Position numbers and translations under genes: made by a program. Below are positions 47,601 through 53,555 of a stretch of 64,000 nucleotides of DNA, one piece after another. The notes below the pieces were generated by a model, which worked only from the letters and a program-made list of their open reading frames with translations, did not search any database and was not told the DNA's origin. Origin of the DNA: an uncultured Prevotellaceae bacterium (GTDB lineage: Bacteria > Bacteroidota > Bacteroidia > Bacteroidales > Bacteroidaceae); assembly GCA_947165505.1 (NCBI GenBank), contig CAMVAT010000018.1, positions 1-64,000 of the forward strand, written 5' to 3'. Position 1 is the first letter of the stretch, and every line of letters begins with the position of its first letter.

Positions 47601-47625
47601 TTGTGCTATGCTGAAGTCGTCTCAT
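38674..47625 (-). CDS. giant secreted protein (~2,983 aa), TANFOR-like
   Basis: The start at 47625 gives a signal peptide (LLSALILCIAPYTLRAQ); the frame runs 55 codons up through repeats, which I exclude. The N-terminal 400 residues resemble, in layout, the Cytophaga-type TANFOR repeat protein family (LLPEGFYRIRLTAYKWDPLRL followed by FRICY and FMWSEP); I put this forward as a hypothesis. Residues about 468-575 hold Gly-X-X stretches (GKSGKSGDSGESG, GNTGDSGNSG) encoded by CCGGA-type repeats. The rest is mainly beta-rich, with a further tandem STSTGGKQINSG array near 2,430-2,475. I recognise no enzyme motif. The FN3 gene follows after three bases. The protein may be a surface structure, adhesin or motility-linked fibre; I cannot tell which. 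Confidence 0.8.
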   Translation of the reverse strand: MRRLQHSTTRRTGRWAALLSALILCIAPYTLRAQEQTSLMLDVNPTQDILPPQVGDYKSNPGKYFTVSLINQTADELQVYLAVQIEQLADNNNVPQSLSLSSPPSRMPGSPIVVPAHGTINLTMEQMRRIFDHIPLSEMHFSDDVFSNFGSAAFGLLPEGFYRIRLTAYKWDPLRLNPSTNMVDDPVAMSNADITGIGLFRICYRAQAPVFTTPLASMAEPNSAEPIKFPLTNPVFMWSEPTLNCWRDNTPMYQYTLSIYKLYDGADLKQTPEEALHNPVVFRVQGISAPQYRLNYNHIRQLLDGQKYVAQVEAKPLGVSEMNFTMVENEGKSPIIVFTPQMSDDIGDTEWDDEEEEEEEDEFDLSLLGITTEIGEGDSLYVFRVPEVYKPDFDGNTNRTLFAGNTLNSAWHRPVFVGGTGEQQDTLKFRYRAELYALSGYANAEEALEHEPLYSGIVKGPKTTSDASDAGKSGKSGDSGESGKPQKAGSTGSAETLEQVQEQLGELRELKALFEKQAAALNANRNEISSGNSTGSAGNTGDSGNSGSAGKTGKAGKTGSAGKTGNRSSGISSGLGNITQGGTIDISSAPELTQVERDRLDKLKAKYGITSVAACQSKITELEEKERKLKAEAENNSDKGGKDSDTTDKAGVDVLEDYIPWSDLAGKVSVGQALLLRIVPECVNETSVRFFGDVNQWPLQYSDKLSEAFGDACGGGTIEENRVPIDISEKEMRGKTVHVGEYDMKMNDDVKLDSKTKTWSGTAFLTVKLKYPKDAPFKLGVKFQGIAINSDYIMYDGVVQSDTKSNWDHLLERAKEAGMDYSDPNQLKEWIPDDIFTDWGLDNLVGYCTPDALKEYMEQDVENAKQGINSLGRKIKASKYYDYVRRGYATYRNLWDNGLNIDDDVLPEVFMPLQISDIYETPVDVQILSMEFHPTTASMNLLGMFTLDDNDITEDNILIFGAPRVCLDPERLLPGSGYVTLLSDVKLNDPNSTFSFNFKAPKDLKDPKDGCYLTWANDTLSGLNLHVEMEIPNLIKCDDKGEVVEGQVPIFTAKAFVKDWYDWTAAISMDPFTHKDVKGYVFTAQEVTYDHSQVRNPAGITFPDKEMGYDLDEAGIIDGDMNTWQGFYVKALEVKFPACFISDHGISFSANNMLIDQKGVTMAMNINDLVDVNLDGWAMRLKHIFMNVVQNKFKKCGFSGDMHVPLMNENIDFTCDLYPVSRDDGSTDFDCILKIDNEEQMKNVRFDFLLAELELTNKQSYFLLESRAGRAEGEERKTRVEMCLAGDITIGGTADANDWLKEKLKDVPLKLSIPGIHFTQMRLANCKRWLSDAKYPDGQKIADMQKAAADKANDSKSGGVTWYTFNQENKECWFGDKFVFETGIWSVASYEKTIGMFHFGIKDYKVSKLETEKDMVGFGITGRVALVDKPGSTTKTNSDVEKNALVCADLSLWIDCNVDVKNFDLTYKEVRFEELTVNANFLGLSLKGSLTVKGPESKDKGYGGSLAIKLPGDLITFEADGGFFEHKPDDGDTKDQQYKWGYFYLGVGGKMGIEITPLKITKIGAGVFINCYAEKEDKSKVKPQHGLIGVMADMGLSSSDGEVIKGDMHLSVLYDRDHDRLTTFLFTGGVKAVADMIDANVTIRWQNDDENKYFQLTATVDVSADAGTLLDAAGKAIGADEIAADLKRASAEIEEKFKLINDKYMPPIIGPTGTLQGKMDDNSGATAGHKTTANTKDSDDDKAKSEAKAKMGGHVSLDLKITFREKGVNYNKVRWHVYLGEPAKDKRCSYTLIDFKSKIVTVNIGNDFYVCVGNELPNNGELPPIPEKIQKFLTGESKGGVEGASVAKAEKARKKALKVFSKDAEIDGGVMGGASAWGFVEFDLGIFYGDMGATAGFDVAFARLKYNDCPGEKDGTMGYKHWYAEGQLYAYLYAKFGIHVDLGFWDKKFDIIDAGIGGVLRCGLPSPSYFVGDVRIKLNLLGGLVKLNRRFQFECGHVCNIFYGNPLDNFEMFGDCTIGTTNHLEGWAKDAELVSPYLTSKPQYFTQVPIGEHFRVLDENTLHQLEEDYEGDVSDLEMQSKRTFVFRQDADVELFTLGERQAKGLSLDSGAMQKNYETLYNKFHNNNSAYRKLVRRTEAQTRFRLDDIKKYLEPDMYYVIAVRGTAKEIRKGQEVEPLVWDTIEHRWVEDRPWIQYQLYYFRTGSGDLEVEDAADLDPYVALSYPSHEGEIRTLGSDDVFEKKDNEFSDLMDATIDTISVVTYLDDARHPNIALTQQVFYFNGGKRVAKEGYPYGYIYPNGSNILWVSHGKHKNGTKFHKVNQAQFFTNSSSQNITGNLTHWEAGDEGTLSLVYKYYEKFKVECVDTTYRTVTNTVSSGSNYSSSAYGYGQQSNGLTGSGGMMPTHDPNLPFNANGNNNSSSGPGNAIYLGTFSTGSSTSTGGKQINSGNTSTGGKQINSGSTSTGGNTRGGGITLSGLTATTASAATEQPAATEQPEPVTEMVVTHYTRTDSIEKYKVLYSLRIKVIDGNWKTGYHPQESETADWADEQFQLTYSRPFVGMKLTNIEYAYDVTESDYDLLMVDDTDRRLRDPYYYLSYLANYFFIGGYPITAYAFDWNDNAYGEAVPMAESMIYYGKGGQTSGNFANKENNIAGGRRKYYNLSVFDRSQYLSAYGEYPLPRYDDINWTPLVNGSERVPVYYPGRNVENFKNLLAEIAAPYYLAETLSSINYHVAGWNTDNPSTIFELFARSAWPWLWAGLGNYKSNYKSEWKKMFGDHSARYIYKSRIISPFNDYTRGMYMTVKYSWDNGRKNSRDTISVQIPTYQFPLLLGSLFEWNNDTKDMTLSYAIPTSNTYLNKRKDVQLSRKLWYRFSGSYSATYGSNMSIQNARWLDTSDGYTKETFVAKSGLRKIKGVDVSAYRVNCYNWNLGQYTVLTNLPNEVGPFDNTYKGSPFTFWENKGTSSWSLLLGCALQRIQEQNQ
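40205..40335. repeat. in-frame repeats in the giant gene (STSTGGKQINSG)
   Basis: Three copies of about 36 bp encode a Ser/Thr/Gly-rich linker (STSTGGKQINSG) near residue 2,450 of the giant protein. Confidence 0.8.
45903..46035. repeat. CCGGA repeats in the giant gene, copy 2
   Basis: In-frame 9-bp units encode GSAGNTGDSGNSG and GKTGKAGKTG. Confidence 0.85.
46167..46222. repeat. CCGGA repeats in the giant gene, copy 1
   Basis: In-frame 9-bp units encode GKSGKSGDSGESGK, close to the copy at 45903-46035. Confidence 0.85.
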
Positions 47626-47685
47626 ATTGTGTGTTGTTTTTATTTTTTTTCTATTATCGTGTGCTTTTTTGGGGGCGGCGGCCGG

Positions 47686-47823
47686 GTTTTCCGGGTTTTC
47701 CGGGTTCTCCGGTTTTTCCGGATTCTCCGGATATTCCGGATATTCCGGATATTCCGGATATTCCGGTTTCCCCAGCCAAGCACGGAGCATATCTCCTGCC
47801 CCCTGCCCCTTGCCCCTTGCCCC
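47686..47823. repeat. CCGGA and CCCCTGC repeats between barrel and giant genes
   Basis: Intergenic CCGGATATT/CCGGATTCT units (47686-47771) are followed by a CCCCTGC array (47794-47823). Confidence 0.85.
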
Positions 47824-47827
47824 AAAA

Positions 47828-49561
47828 CTACTTCTTCTCCTTCTCTGCCTTGCGTTTGATCTGGAAAAGAGTGAAGGTATAGGTGTAACTGAATCCGACG
47901 TTGGTTTCGGTCACGTTGTACATATCCTCGTTAGAGGTGATGTTGGTGTCGTTGGAGCGTGCGATGCCCGCCGAGAGCGAGAAGGAGTGCTTCTGCTTGA
48001 GCGTCCAGCTGGCCTGCACGTCGCCGCCGAGCGACATGTTCTCGCGCATCTTCGACAGCTTGTTGTAGCAGGTGGTGATGGTGGCCGATACCGAGAGCGG
48101 GTTCTTGTCTTCGAAGAAGGTGCGCGAGGCGGTCAGCGCGAGGATGTCGCTGGTGTAGCGGCGGTTGTATCCGATGCTCTGCTGGTGGTTGAACGTGGCG
48201 GAGAAGTCGGTGTGCCAAGGCTCTACGAGCACGCTGTAGTTGAGTCCGCCCGAGACGGTCTCCACGTCGCTCTTGCCCGTGGCGAATTTGTTCAGGTCTT
48301 TATTGGTGTTGTAGCCCACCGAACCGGTGAGGGTGTGGCTGAGCACGTCGGTCTGGAAATTGTACGATGCCGAGGCGCCCACGCTGTGCATGATGCGGTG
48401 CACGCGTGTCTCCTCCTCTACCTTGGCGGTGCCGTCGCTCTGGTTTTGCAGGTATCCGCTGTAGCGCAGGTTCACGTTCACGTTGCCGAACCGTGTGCCG
48501 GCGTTGGCCGAATAGACATAGCCGCGGGTGGTGTAGAGCTGTTCGTCGGAGAGGTTGTCAGACTGTGCCGAGAAGGTGCCCGAGAGCGAGATCTTGCGCA
48601 GCAGCCGTGTGCTGAAGTTGATGCCGAGCGAGTGGTAGTTGTTCGACATGTAGTTGGTGCCGAGCGAAAGGTAGTTGGGCTGCACGATGCGGTAGAAGAC
48701 CGACGTGTTGAAGTTTTTCAGGTGTACGTTGACATTGGCGTCGCCTGCGAAGCGCATGAGCGACGAATATTTGGCGTCGAAGATTTTGTCGAAACGGGTG
48801 ACATCGCCGTTCTTCACCTTGGGAGCGCGCGAGTCGGTGGTGAAGGCCGAGGTGGCCACGTTGGCTGTGAGCGACAGCCATTTGGTGATCTGCGAACTGC
48901 CTCGCAGTCCCACCACGAGGTTGCTCTGCGGTGCCACGCTGGCCCACCAGTGCTCGTCGATCGACGAGGGGCAGTCGTAGGCGCGCAGGAAGTAGAGGTC
49001 GATGTAGTTGCGGCTGTTGCCGTAGCCCACCTTGAATCCCCAGCCCATGCGCTTATACTGCGGGCGGCGGGCGTCGGGGTCGGTCGGGTCGTCGTTGATG
49101 GCGCTGCGCAGGCGGCCGTAGAAGACACCGAAGCGCAGTTTCTTGCCGCTGTACTCCAGTCCGAAACCGTTGACCGAGGTACTCATGACGTAGTTGCTGA
49201 AACCGAGGCTTCCCTGGCCGATAAACATGTGCCAGTTTTTGTAGGTCGGCGAGAAGCGGAAGCTGAATTGCGGATAACTGAAGTTCCAGTCGCTGTTGGT
49301 GAAATAGAGCGAGAAGGGCATGGAGTATCCATAGACGGAGATGTTGAGGTTGGCCCACACCGAGCTTTGCAGCGGCGATGCGTAGCTGTAGCCAGTAGAG
49401 TGGTAGAAGGTGTTGTTGGTGCCCACTGCACCAGAGATGATGAGCGGGTCGCTTTTGGCGATCTGTGAGATGTCTTGTGCCTGGGCGGGCACACCACAAA
49501 GGCCACTGAGCGCTACAGCTGTCGCCATGACCATTTTTCGGATATGTCGTTGTCTCATCAT
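47828..49561 (-). CDS. outer-membrane beta-barrel protein
   Basis: The 577-residue product has a signal peptide (through about residue 28, AQAQ) and then repeated amphipathic strands ending in aromatic residues (FSLYFTNSDWNFSYPQFSFRF, NYIDLYFLRAYD, VNVNLRYSGYLQ). This pattern predicts an outer-membrane barrel of about 22 strands. It has no plug or TonB box. It lies directly upstream of the giant secreted protein gene, so it could be its exporter, assembly factor or anchor, which is inference. The start could be at either of two adjacent ATGs (49561 or 49558). The gaps on both sides hold CCGGA repeats. Confidence 0.85.
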   Translation of the reverse strand: MMRQRHIRKMVMATAVALSGLCGVPAQAQDISQIAKSDPLIISGAVGTNNTFYHSTGYSYASPLQSSVWANLNISVYGYSMPFSLYFTNSDWNFSYPQFSFRFSPTYKNWHMFIGQGSLGFSNYVMSTSVNGFGLEYSGKKLRFGVFYGRLRSAINDDPTDPDARRPQYKRMGWGFKVGYGNSRNYIDLYFLRAYDCPSSIDEHWWASVAPQSNLVVGLRGSSQITKWLSLTANVATSAFTTDSRAPKVKNGDVTRFDKIFDAKYSSLMRFAGDANVNVHLKNFNTSVFYRIVQPNYLSLGTNYMSNNYHSLGINFSTRLLRKISLSGTFSAQSDNLSDEQLYTTRGYVYSANAGTRFGNVNVNLRYSGYLQNQSDGTAKVEEETRVHRIMHSVGASASYNFQTDVLSHTLTGSVGYNTNKDLNKFATGKSDVETVSGGLNYSVLVEPWHTDFSATFNHQQSIGYNRRYTSDILALTASRTFFEDKNPLSVSATITTCYNKLSKMRENMSLGGDVQASWTLKQKHSFSLSAGIARSNDTNITSNEDMYNVTETNVGFSYTYTFTLFQIKRKAEKEKK

Positions 49562-49600
49562 CTTGTTTTTTTGGTGGATGGTTTTTCTGGTCGTTTCCGG

Positions 49601-49640
49601 GAGCCGGATATTCCGGATATTCCGGATATTCCGGTTTTTC
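49601..49640. repeat. CCGGA repeats between cluster genes
   Basis: Four or five CCGGATATT units lie in the 162-bp gap after the 985-residue protein gene. Confidence 0.85.
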
Positions 49641-49723
49641 CGGTAAAATATAAAATGAGGTGAGGGGTCAGGGGCCGGGGTATTCTCTTACCTCTTGTCT
49701 CTGACCTCTCACCTCTTAGAGGG

Positions 49724-52681
49724 TTACTTCACCACGACTTTCTTCACCTGGCCGTTGGTCTGGCGGATGATGTTGATGCCGTGACGGAGGCTCTGCTGGC
49801 GTACGCCGCTCACATCGTAGGCCTCGCCCTGCGGGGTGCTGCCCTCGGTGATGATGTCGCTGATGGCGTTCACCATGCCCATCTTCGTCAGGGTGACGGG
49901 GGCCTTCAGCGAGCCCATGGCGTTGCGGAAGGTGACGGTCTCCTGAGCGTCGAAGGTCTCGCCGGTGGTGGCGTTGTAGAAGCGGAAGCTGACGGTCTCG
50001 CCGGCCTTGCCGTTGACGGTGATGAAGAGCTTGCCTTCAACGAGTGAGCCTTCGCCGCGGCACTCGTCGCCTACGAATGCGCCCACATTATATATATACA
50101 TATCGTCGGCGTTGGCGGCCTGGGCGATGATGCTCATGTTGTCGCGGAAGAGCGAGGCGTCGTACTGCCACGGACTCTCGAAGCGGTAGGCGTGTGCGCC
50201 ACTGCCGCCTGTGGTCGTGTCATCGCCGAAAGGCATGTCAAACTCGCAGGGGAAACCTATTGTGTCGCTGTTGCCATCATGCATGTAGAGGTAGCCCTGG
50301 CCGGGTTCCAGTTGGGTGAGGGTGCCTACCCACGACGTGCCGTCGTACTCGGCAAAACCGCTCTCCTTCGATACGATGCGGTCGCCATCGGTGCCGATGA
50401 TATGGCTCAGGTTGCGCTTGAAGAAGTAGGGGTTGGCTACCCATGTCCAACCGTCGTTCAGGTTCTGTCCGAAACCGTCAACCTTGTAGTCGCCATCGTA
50501 AAGAACCACGGAGCTTGCGCGTTCCATCTTGATCTTGTAGCACACGTCTTGATACAGACCGGTAGAGGCGATGGGGCCGAAGTAGCCGAGGTTGGGGTCG
50601 TTGAACATCTCCTCGTACTGCGAGCGCACCTCGATGACATCACTGGCAAGGTCTTTCATCATGCTGGAGTCATCCAGACGGCCGTAGTTGAGCGTGATCC
50701 ATTGCCATCCGCTCTGCAGGCTGACGGGCATGCCCACTTGAATCTCTTGTGAGCCCATTTCGTTGCCGTCGTAATACACCTCTATCATATAGGTGCCAGG
50801 TACAGGAGGCGTGGTGGAGAAGGTGGCGATGCCAGAGGAGTTGACAATCAGGTCGTCGGGAGTCACCTGGCTGTCGGCCTCCTGCCAGTTGCTCACTTCA
50901 GGAGGCAAGGTATAAGAATAAGTGATCAGGCTGGGGTCGAACGTAGCGTCGGCGGGCGACGGGGTGAGCGTCACCGTGGACTCTTTGCCCATCTCCTCTC
51001 GGTCGAGGGCGATGGCAAAACTGGTCAGGCCGGCGGTCACCACCACGTTGAATGTACCGCTGACGGTGTGGGTGCCTGCGGCTGAACTCTCAGGATTGTT
51101 GTATAGCGCCAGATAGTCAGTCCAGGTGAAGGTGACGGTGACGGTCGAGGTGCCCACGGCTCTGGCTGTGATTGCATAACCTACACTATTTTTAGAACCC
51201 AGGACACGCACCACGTTGGTATTTCCAACGCTATAGCTCGCCCTTCCGAGGGTGACATCATCGCAGCCCTCGGGTCCGAACACAATATTGTCAATCACTT
51301 GTTCGGTGATGTCAATGGCGGTGCCGGTGAAGCCTGTCACATAGAGGGTCTCTTCGTTGAACGAAATCTCTTTCGCAGGGTTGTGGATGGTGATGGTGAT
51401 GATTTCTGAGTCGATGCTCCAGTTGGTCATCGACCTCACTCGCAGTTGGGCTGTGCCGGCTTTGCTGGCGATGACGGTCTGCGTGGTTGACGCATCGTCG
51501 GGGGTGATGGTGAGCAGGTTGAGCTTGTCCGCCTCTTGGAACCAGTAGCCGGTGTCGGTGGCATCGGTAGGACTGAGTGATACCAGGCTGTGGAGGAATG
51601 CGGTCAGGTCGTCGCCCACGTTACAGTCGAACGAGGTGCGGCTCACGTTGATGGCCTCCAGTGGTACGATGACGTTGACCGTCAGTGTGGCTGTCAGGCG
51701 CGGGCTGCCATCGGCGTTGTGTATGGTTGCCGTCATCGTGGTGGTGCCGGCGGCCAGCGGTGTCCACTGTCCGGTGGTATAGTCGTAGTTCACGATGCTG
51801 TTGTCGGCCACGGTCCATGTCACGGGGTCGGTGGCATCGGCCGGTGTCAGTGTGTAGGCGTTGTCGAGTGCCTCGGAGAGTGTCTGCCAGTCGCCTTTCT
51901 CCACGGTGATGGTCTTATACTCATCCTTGATGGTAAGGGCGGTGGCGGGGTTGACCACGATGATCTGAGCCGTGGCCGACATTTGGCCGGCTTGTACGGT
52001 GACGGTGGCCGCTGCTGTGCTGCCGGTCACAGCCGTGGCTGTCAGCATCGAGCCGTCCATGGTGACGTAGTCTGTGGCTTTTTTGTCTATCCACTTCAGG
52101 TTATTGGGCAGTGCGGCTCCCGTGGGTGTGACGGTCAGGTAGTCCATCATGTCGATGGTCTCGCCTTTGTTTACCGTGATGGGCGACTGCAGCGAGATGT
52201 TTGTCGGCTCGTTGAGGTAGAGGTGGCGCAGGTTGCCGGGCTGTCCGGGGTCTTTCACCTCGCCGTCGTAGGTGATGGGCAGCGGACTCTCGTAGAGCGT
52301 GGCGTCGTATTCGCAATACGTGCCGCTGTTGTAGATCTTGAAGGTGATCGACTTGCCCATGTCGGCATCGGTGCCCTTCACGCGCATACGGAAATAATAG
52401 GACGTGGGCAGCCCAGAGGCGTCTCTGATGGCTTCGGCCGTGGCCACGGCACGCACCTCATCGTCGATGAAGGCAGCCACCTCGTAGTAGTCGGCATTGT
52501 CGGAGGTCAGGTTCGTGTACGTGGCTGCCGTCGCTACCGCCGGTGCCGGCGTGCCCAGGCGGATGTCGCAATAGACGTATGTCTCGCCGGTGTACTGGTT
52601 CTCGTCGAACGTCCAGTGTTGCGCTTTTGCCCCCATCATGGTGAGCAACAGCGTTAGGGTGAATAATAGTCTTTGTTTCAT
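49724..52681 (-). CDS. secreted multi-Ig protein with paralogous end domains
   Basis: The 985-residue protein has a signal peptide (MKQRLLFTLTLLLTMMGAKA), an opening domain (about 25-150, with YYEVAAFIDDEVRAV and SITFKIYNSGT), several BIG2-like Ig domains (about 155-640, each ending in a TATATV or TLTVNV edge), a beta-rich part (about 640-840), and a second copy of the opening domain (about 845-930, IYNVGAFVGDECRGEG, VSFRFYNATTGE). The end (GEAYDVSGVRQQSLRHG, VKKVVVK) looks like a type IX sorting tail. It begins the minus-strand cluster and would be displayed on the surface. Its ligand is unknown. Confidence 0.8.
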   Translation of the reverse strand: MKQRLLFTLTLLLTMMGAKAQHWTFDENQYTGETYVYCDIRLGTPAPAVATAATYTNLTSDNADYYEVAAFIDDEVRAVATAEAIRDASGLPTSYYFRMRVKGTDADMGKSITFKIYNSGTYCEYDATLYESPLPITYDGEVKDPGQPGNLRHLYLNEPTNISLQSPITVNKGETIDMMDYLTVTPTGAALPNNLKWIDKKATDYVTMDGSMLTATAVTGSTAAATVTVQAGQMSATAQIIVVNPATALTIKDEYKTITVEKGDWQTLSEALDNAYTLTPADATDPVTWTVADNSIVNYDYTTGQWTPLAAGTTTMTATIHNADGSPRLTATLTVNVIVPLEAINVSRTSFDCNVGDDLTAFLHSLVSLSPTDATDTGYWFQEADKLNLLTITPDDASTTQTVIASKAGTAQLRVRSMTNWSIDSEIITITIHNPAKEISFNEETLYVTGFTGTAIDITEQVIDNIVFGPEGCDDVTLGRASYSVGNTNVVRVLGSKNSVGYAITARAVGTSTVTVTFTWTDYLALYNNPESSAAGTHTVSGTFNVVVTAGLTSFAIALDREEMGKESTVTLTPSPADATFDPSLITYSYTLPPEVSNWQEADSQVTPDDLIVNSSGIATFSTTPPVPGTYMIEVYYDGNEMGSQEIQVGMPVSLQSGWQWITLNYGRLDDSSMMKDLASDVIEVRSQYEEMFNDPNLGYFGPIASTGLYQDVCYKIKMERASSVVLYDGDYKVDGFGQNLNDGWTWVANPYFFKRNLSHIIGTDGDRIVSKESGFAEYDGTSWVGTLTQLEPGQGYLYMHDGNSDTIGFPCEFDMPFGDDTTTGGSGAHAYRFESPWQYDASLFRDNMSIIAQAANADDMYIYNVGAFVGDECRGEGSLVEGKLFITVNGKAGETVSFRFYNATTGETFDAQETVTFRNAMGSLKAPVTLTKMGMVNAISDIITEGSTPQGEAYDVSGVRQQSLRHGINIIRQTNGQVKKVVVK

Positions 52682-52716
52682 AGGTTTAAAATATTTAGAT
52701 TTGGATGTTATTTATT

Positions 52717-52825
52717 AGGAGTTTGGGAGTTTAGGAGTTTGGGAGTTTAGACAATAGTCATTGTGTTTGTGGTTGGTGCTCTTGACTATCTACTCCCCTC
52801 CCTACAAGGGAGGGGCCGGGGGTGG
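52717..52825. repeat. GAGTTTGG array and GC-rich inverted repeat
   Basis: GGAGTTTGG/GGAGTTTAG units plus ACAATAGTCAT (52717-52763) are the reverse complement of the NRPS AAACTCCC module with its GATGACTATTGT start. A CCCCTCC-CTACAA-GGGAGGGG inverted repeat follows (about 52794-52825). Confidence 0.85.
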
Positions 52826-52829
52826 GTCA

Positions 52830-53045
52830 TCACTTCTTCATCCACCGCTTGAGCAAATGGTATTTGGCAGGCTGCTGCTCGTCGGGTTCGAGGCGGATAT
52901 CTTCGCCTTCGCCCAATTCCGACACCTGTTGCTCGATTTCGCGTTGAATCTCGGCAAAGGTTTTGGCTTTTTCTTTCGGGTCGGTGGTCTGCATCGTGCA
53001 ATAGAGGTGATTGAGGTGGTTTCTTATTTGATATGGGTTTTCCAT
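52830..53045 (-). CDS. small protein of unknown function (71 aa)
   Basis: The 71-residue protein is charged, mostly helical, and has no signal peptide: an opening MENPYQIRNHLNHLYC, then a helix KEKAKTFAEIQREIEQQV and an end KYHLLKRWMKK. The ATG at 53043-53045 follows a consensus -7 box (53091-53098), which supports its being real. The GC-rich inverted repeat touches its stop codon. I do not recognise the family. Confidence 0.6.
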   Translation of the reverse strand: MENPYQIRNHLNHLYCTMQTTDPKEKAKTFAEIQREIEQQVSELGEGEDIRLEPDEQQPAKYHLLKRWMKK

Positions 53046-53090
53046 GTGCCGCTGAGGGCGCGCTATGAATAGTTGTTAACTTAACGTATG

Positions 53091-53098
53091 CAAAATTA
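53091..53098 (-). promoter_or_regulatory. -7 box of the 71-residue gene
   Basis: TAATTTTG on the minus strand lies about 46 bp before the start codon. Confidence 0.6.
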
Positions 53099-53171
53099 GT
53101 TAAATTCGCGTTAACATGATAGGCGATATCAACCAACATTTTGTCATAATCGTCAAAAATGCAACTTAAAA

Positions 53172-53311
53172 AATTGTCAATTTTTAACACTGAAACAGCC
53201 TAAAATGCTGAAAATCAGTGTTAGAAATTGACAATTATGGAATTGCTAAAATTTTTCGCACTTTTGCCGTTTTTGACAAAAGTGCTGTTTTTGTCAAAAA
53301 ACAGCACTTTT
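53172..53311. other. two long hairpins between regulator and small gene
   Basis: Hairpin 1 has 22-bp arms (53172-53193 and 53215-53236, one mismatch). Hairpin 2 has 15-bp arms AAAAGTGCTGTTTTT / AAAAACAGCACTTTT (53278-53311). The 5' part GCACTTTTG (53259-53267) can also pair with AAAAGTGC of hairpin 2, so the two folds compete. No gene lies here. Confidence 0.7.
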
Positions 53312-53361
53312 CACGGGTGTGGAAAAAATGAAAAGAAATATTGTGATTTCGGACACTCAGG

Positions 53362-53553
53362 AGGTTTGAGATTTGAGGTTTGAGATTTGAGATTTGAGGT
53401 TTGAGATTTGAGGTTTGAGGTTTGAGATTTGAGGTTTGAGATTTATCTATCATCTATAATCTATCATCTATAATCTATCATCTATCATCTATCATCTATA
53501 ATCTATCATCTATCATCTATCATCTATCATCTATAATCTCTCATCTATAATCT
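53362..53553. repeat. TTTGAGR and CTATMAT tandem arrays
   Basis: Alternating TTTGAGG/TTTGAGA units (53362-53440) and CTATAAT/CTATCAT units (53443-53553) end two bases before the kinase stop codon. They have the same order as at 19709-19858. The remaining 53046-53361 stretch holds only the hairpins and the -7 box. Confidence 0.85.
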
Positions 53554-53555
53554 CT

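Noticed and set aside
36895..49468. Long plus-strand frames opposite the FN3, giant and barrel genes
   Set aside because: They are low-information H/V/A-rich shadows without signals, while the minus-strand frames have signal peptides and domains.
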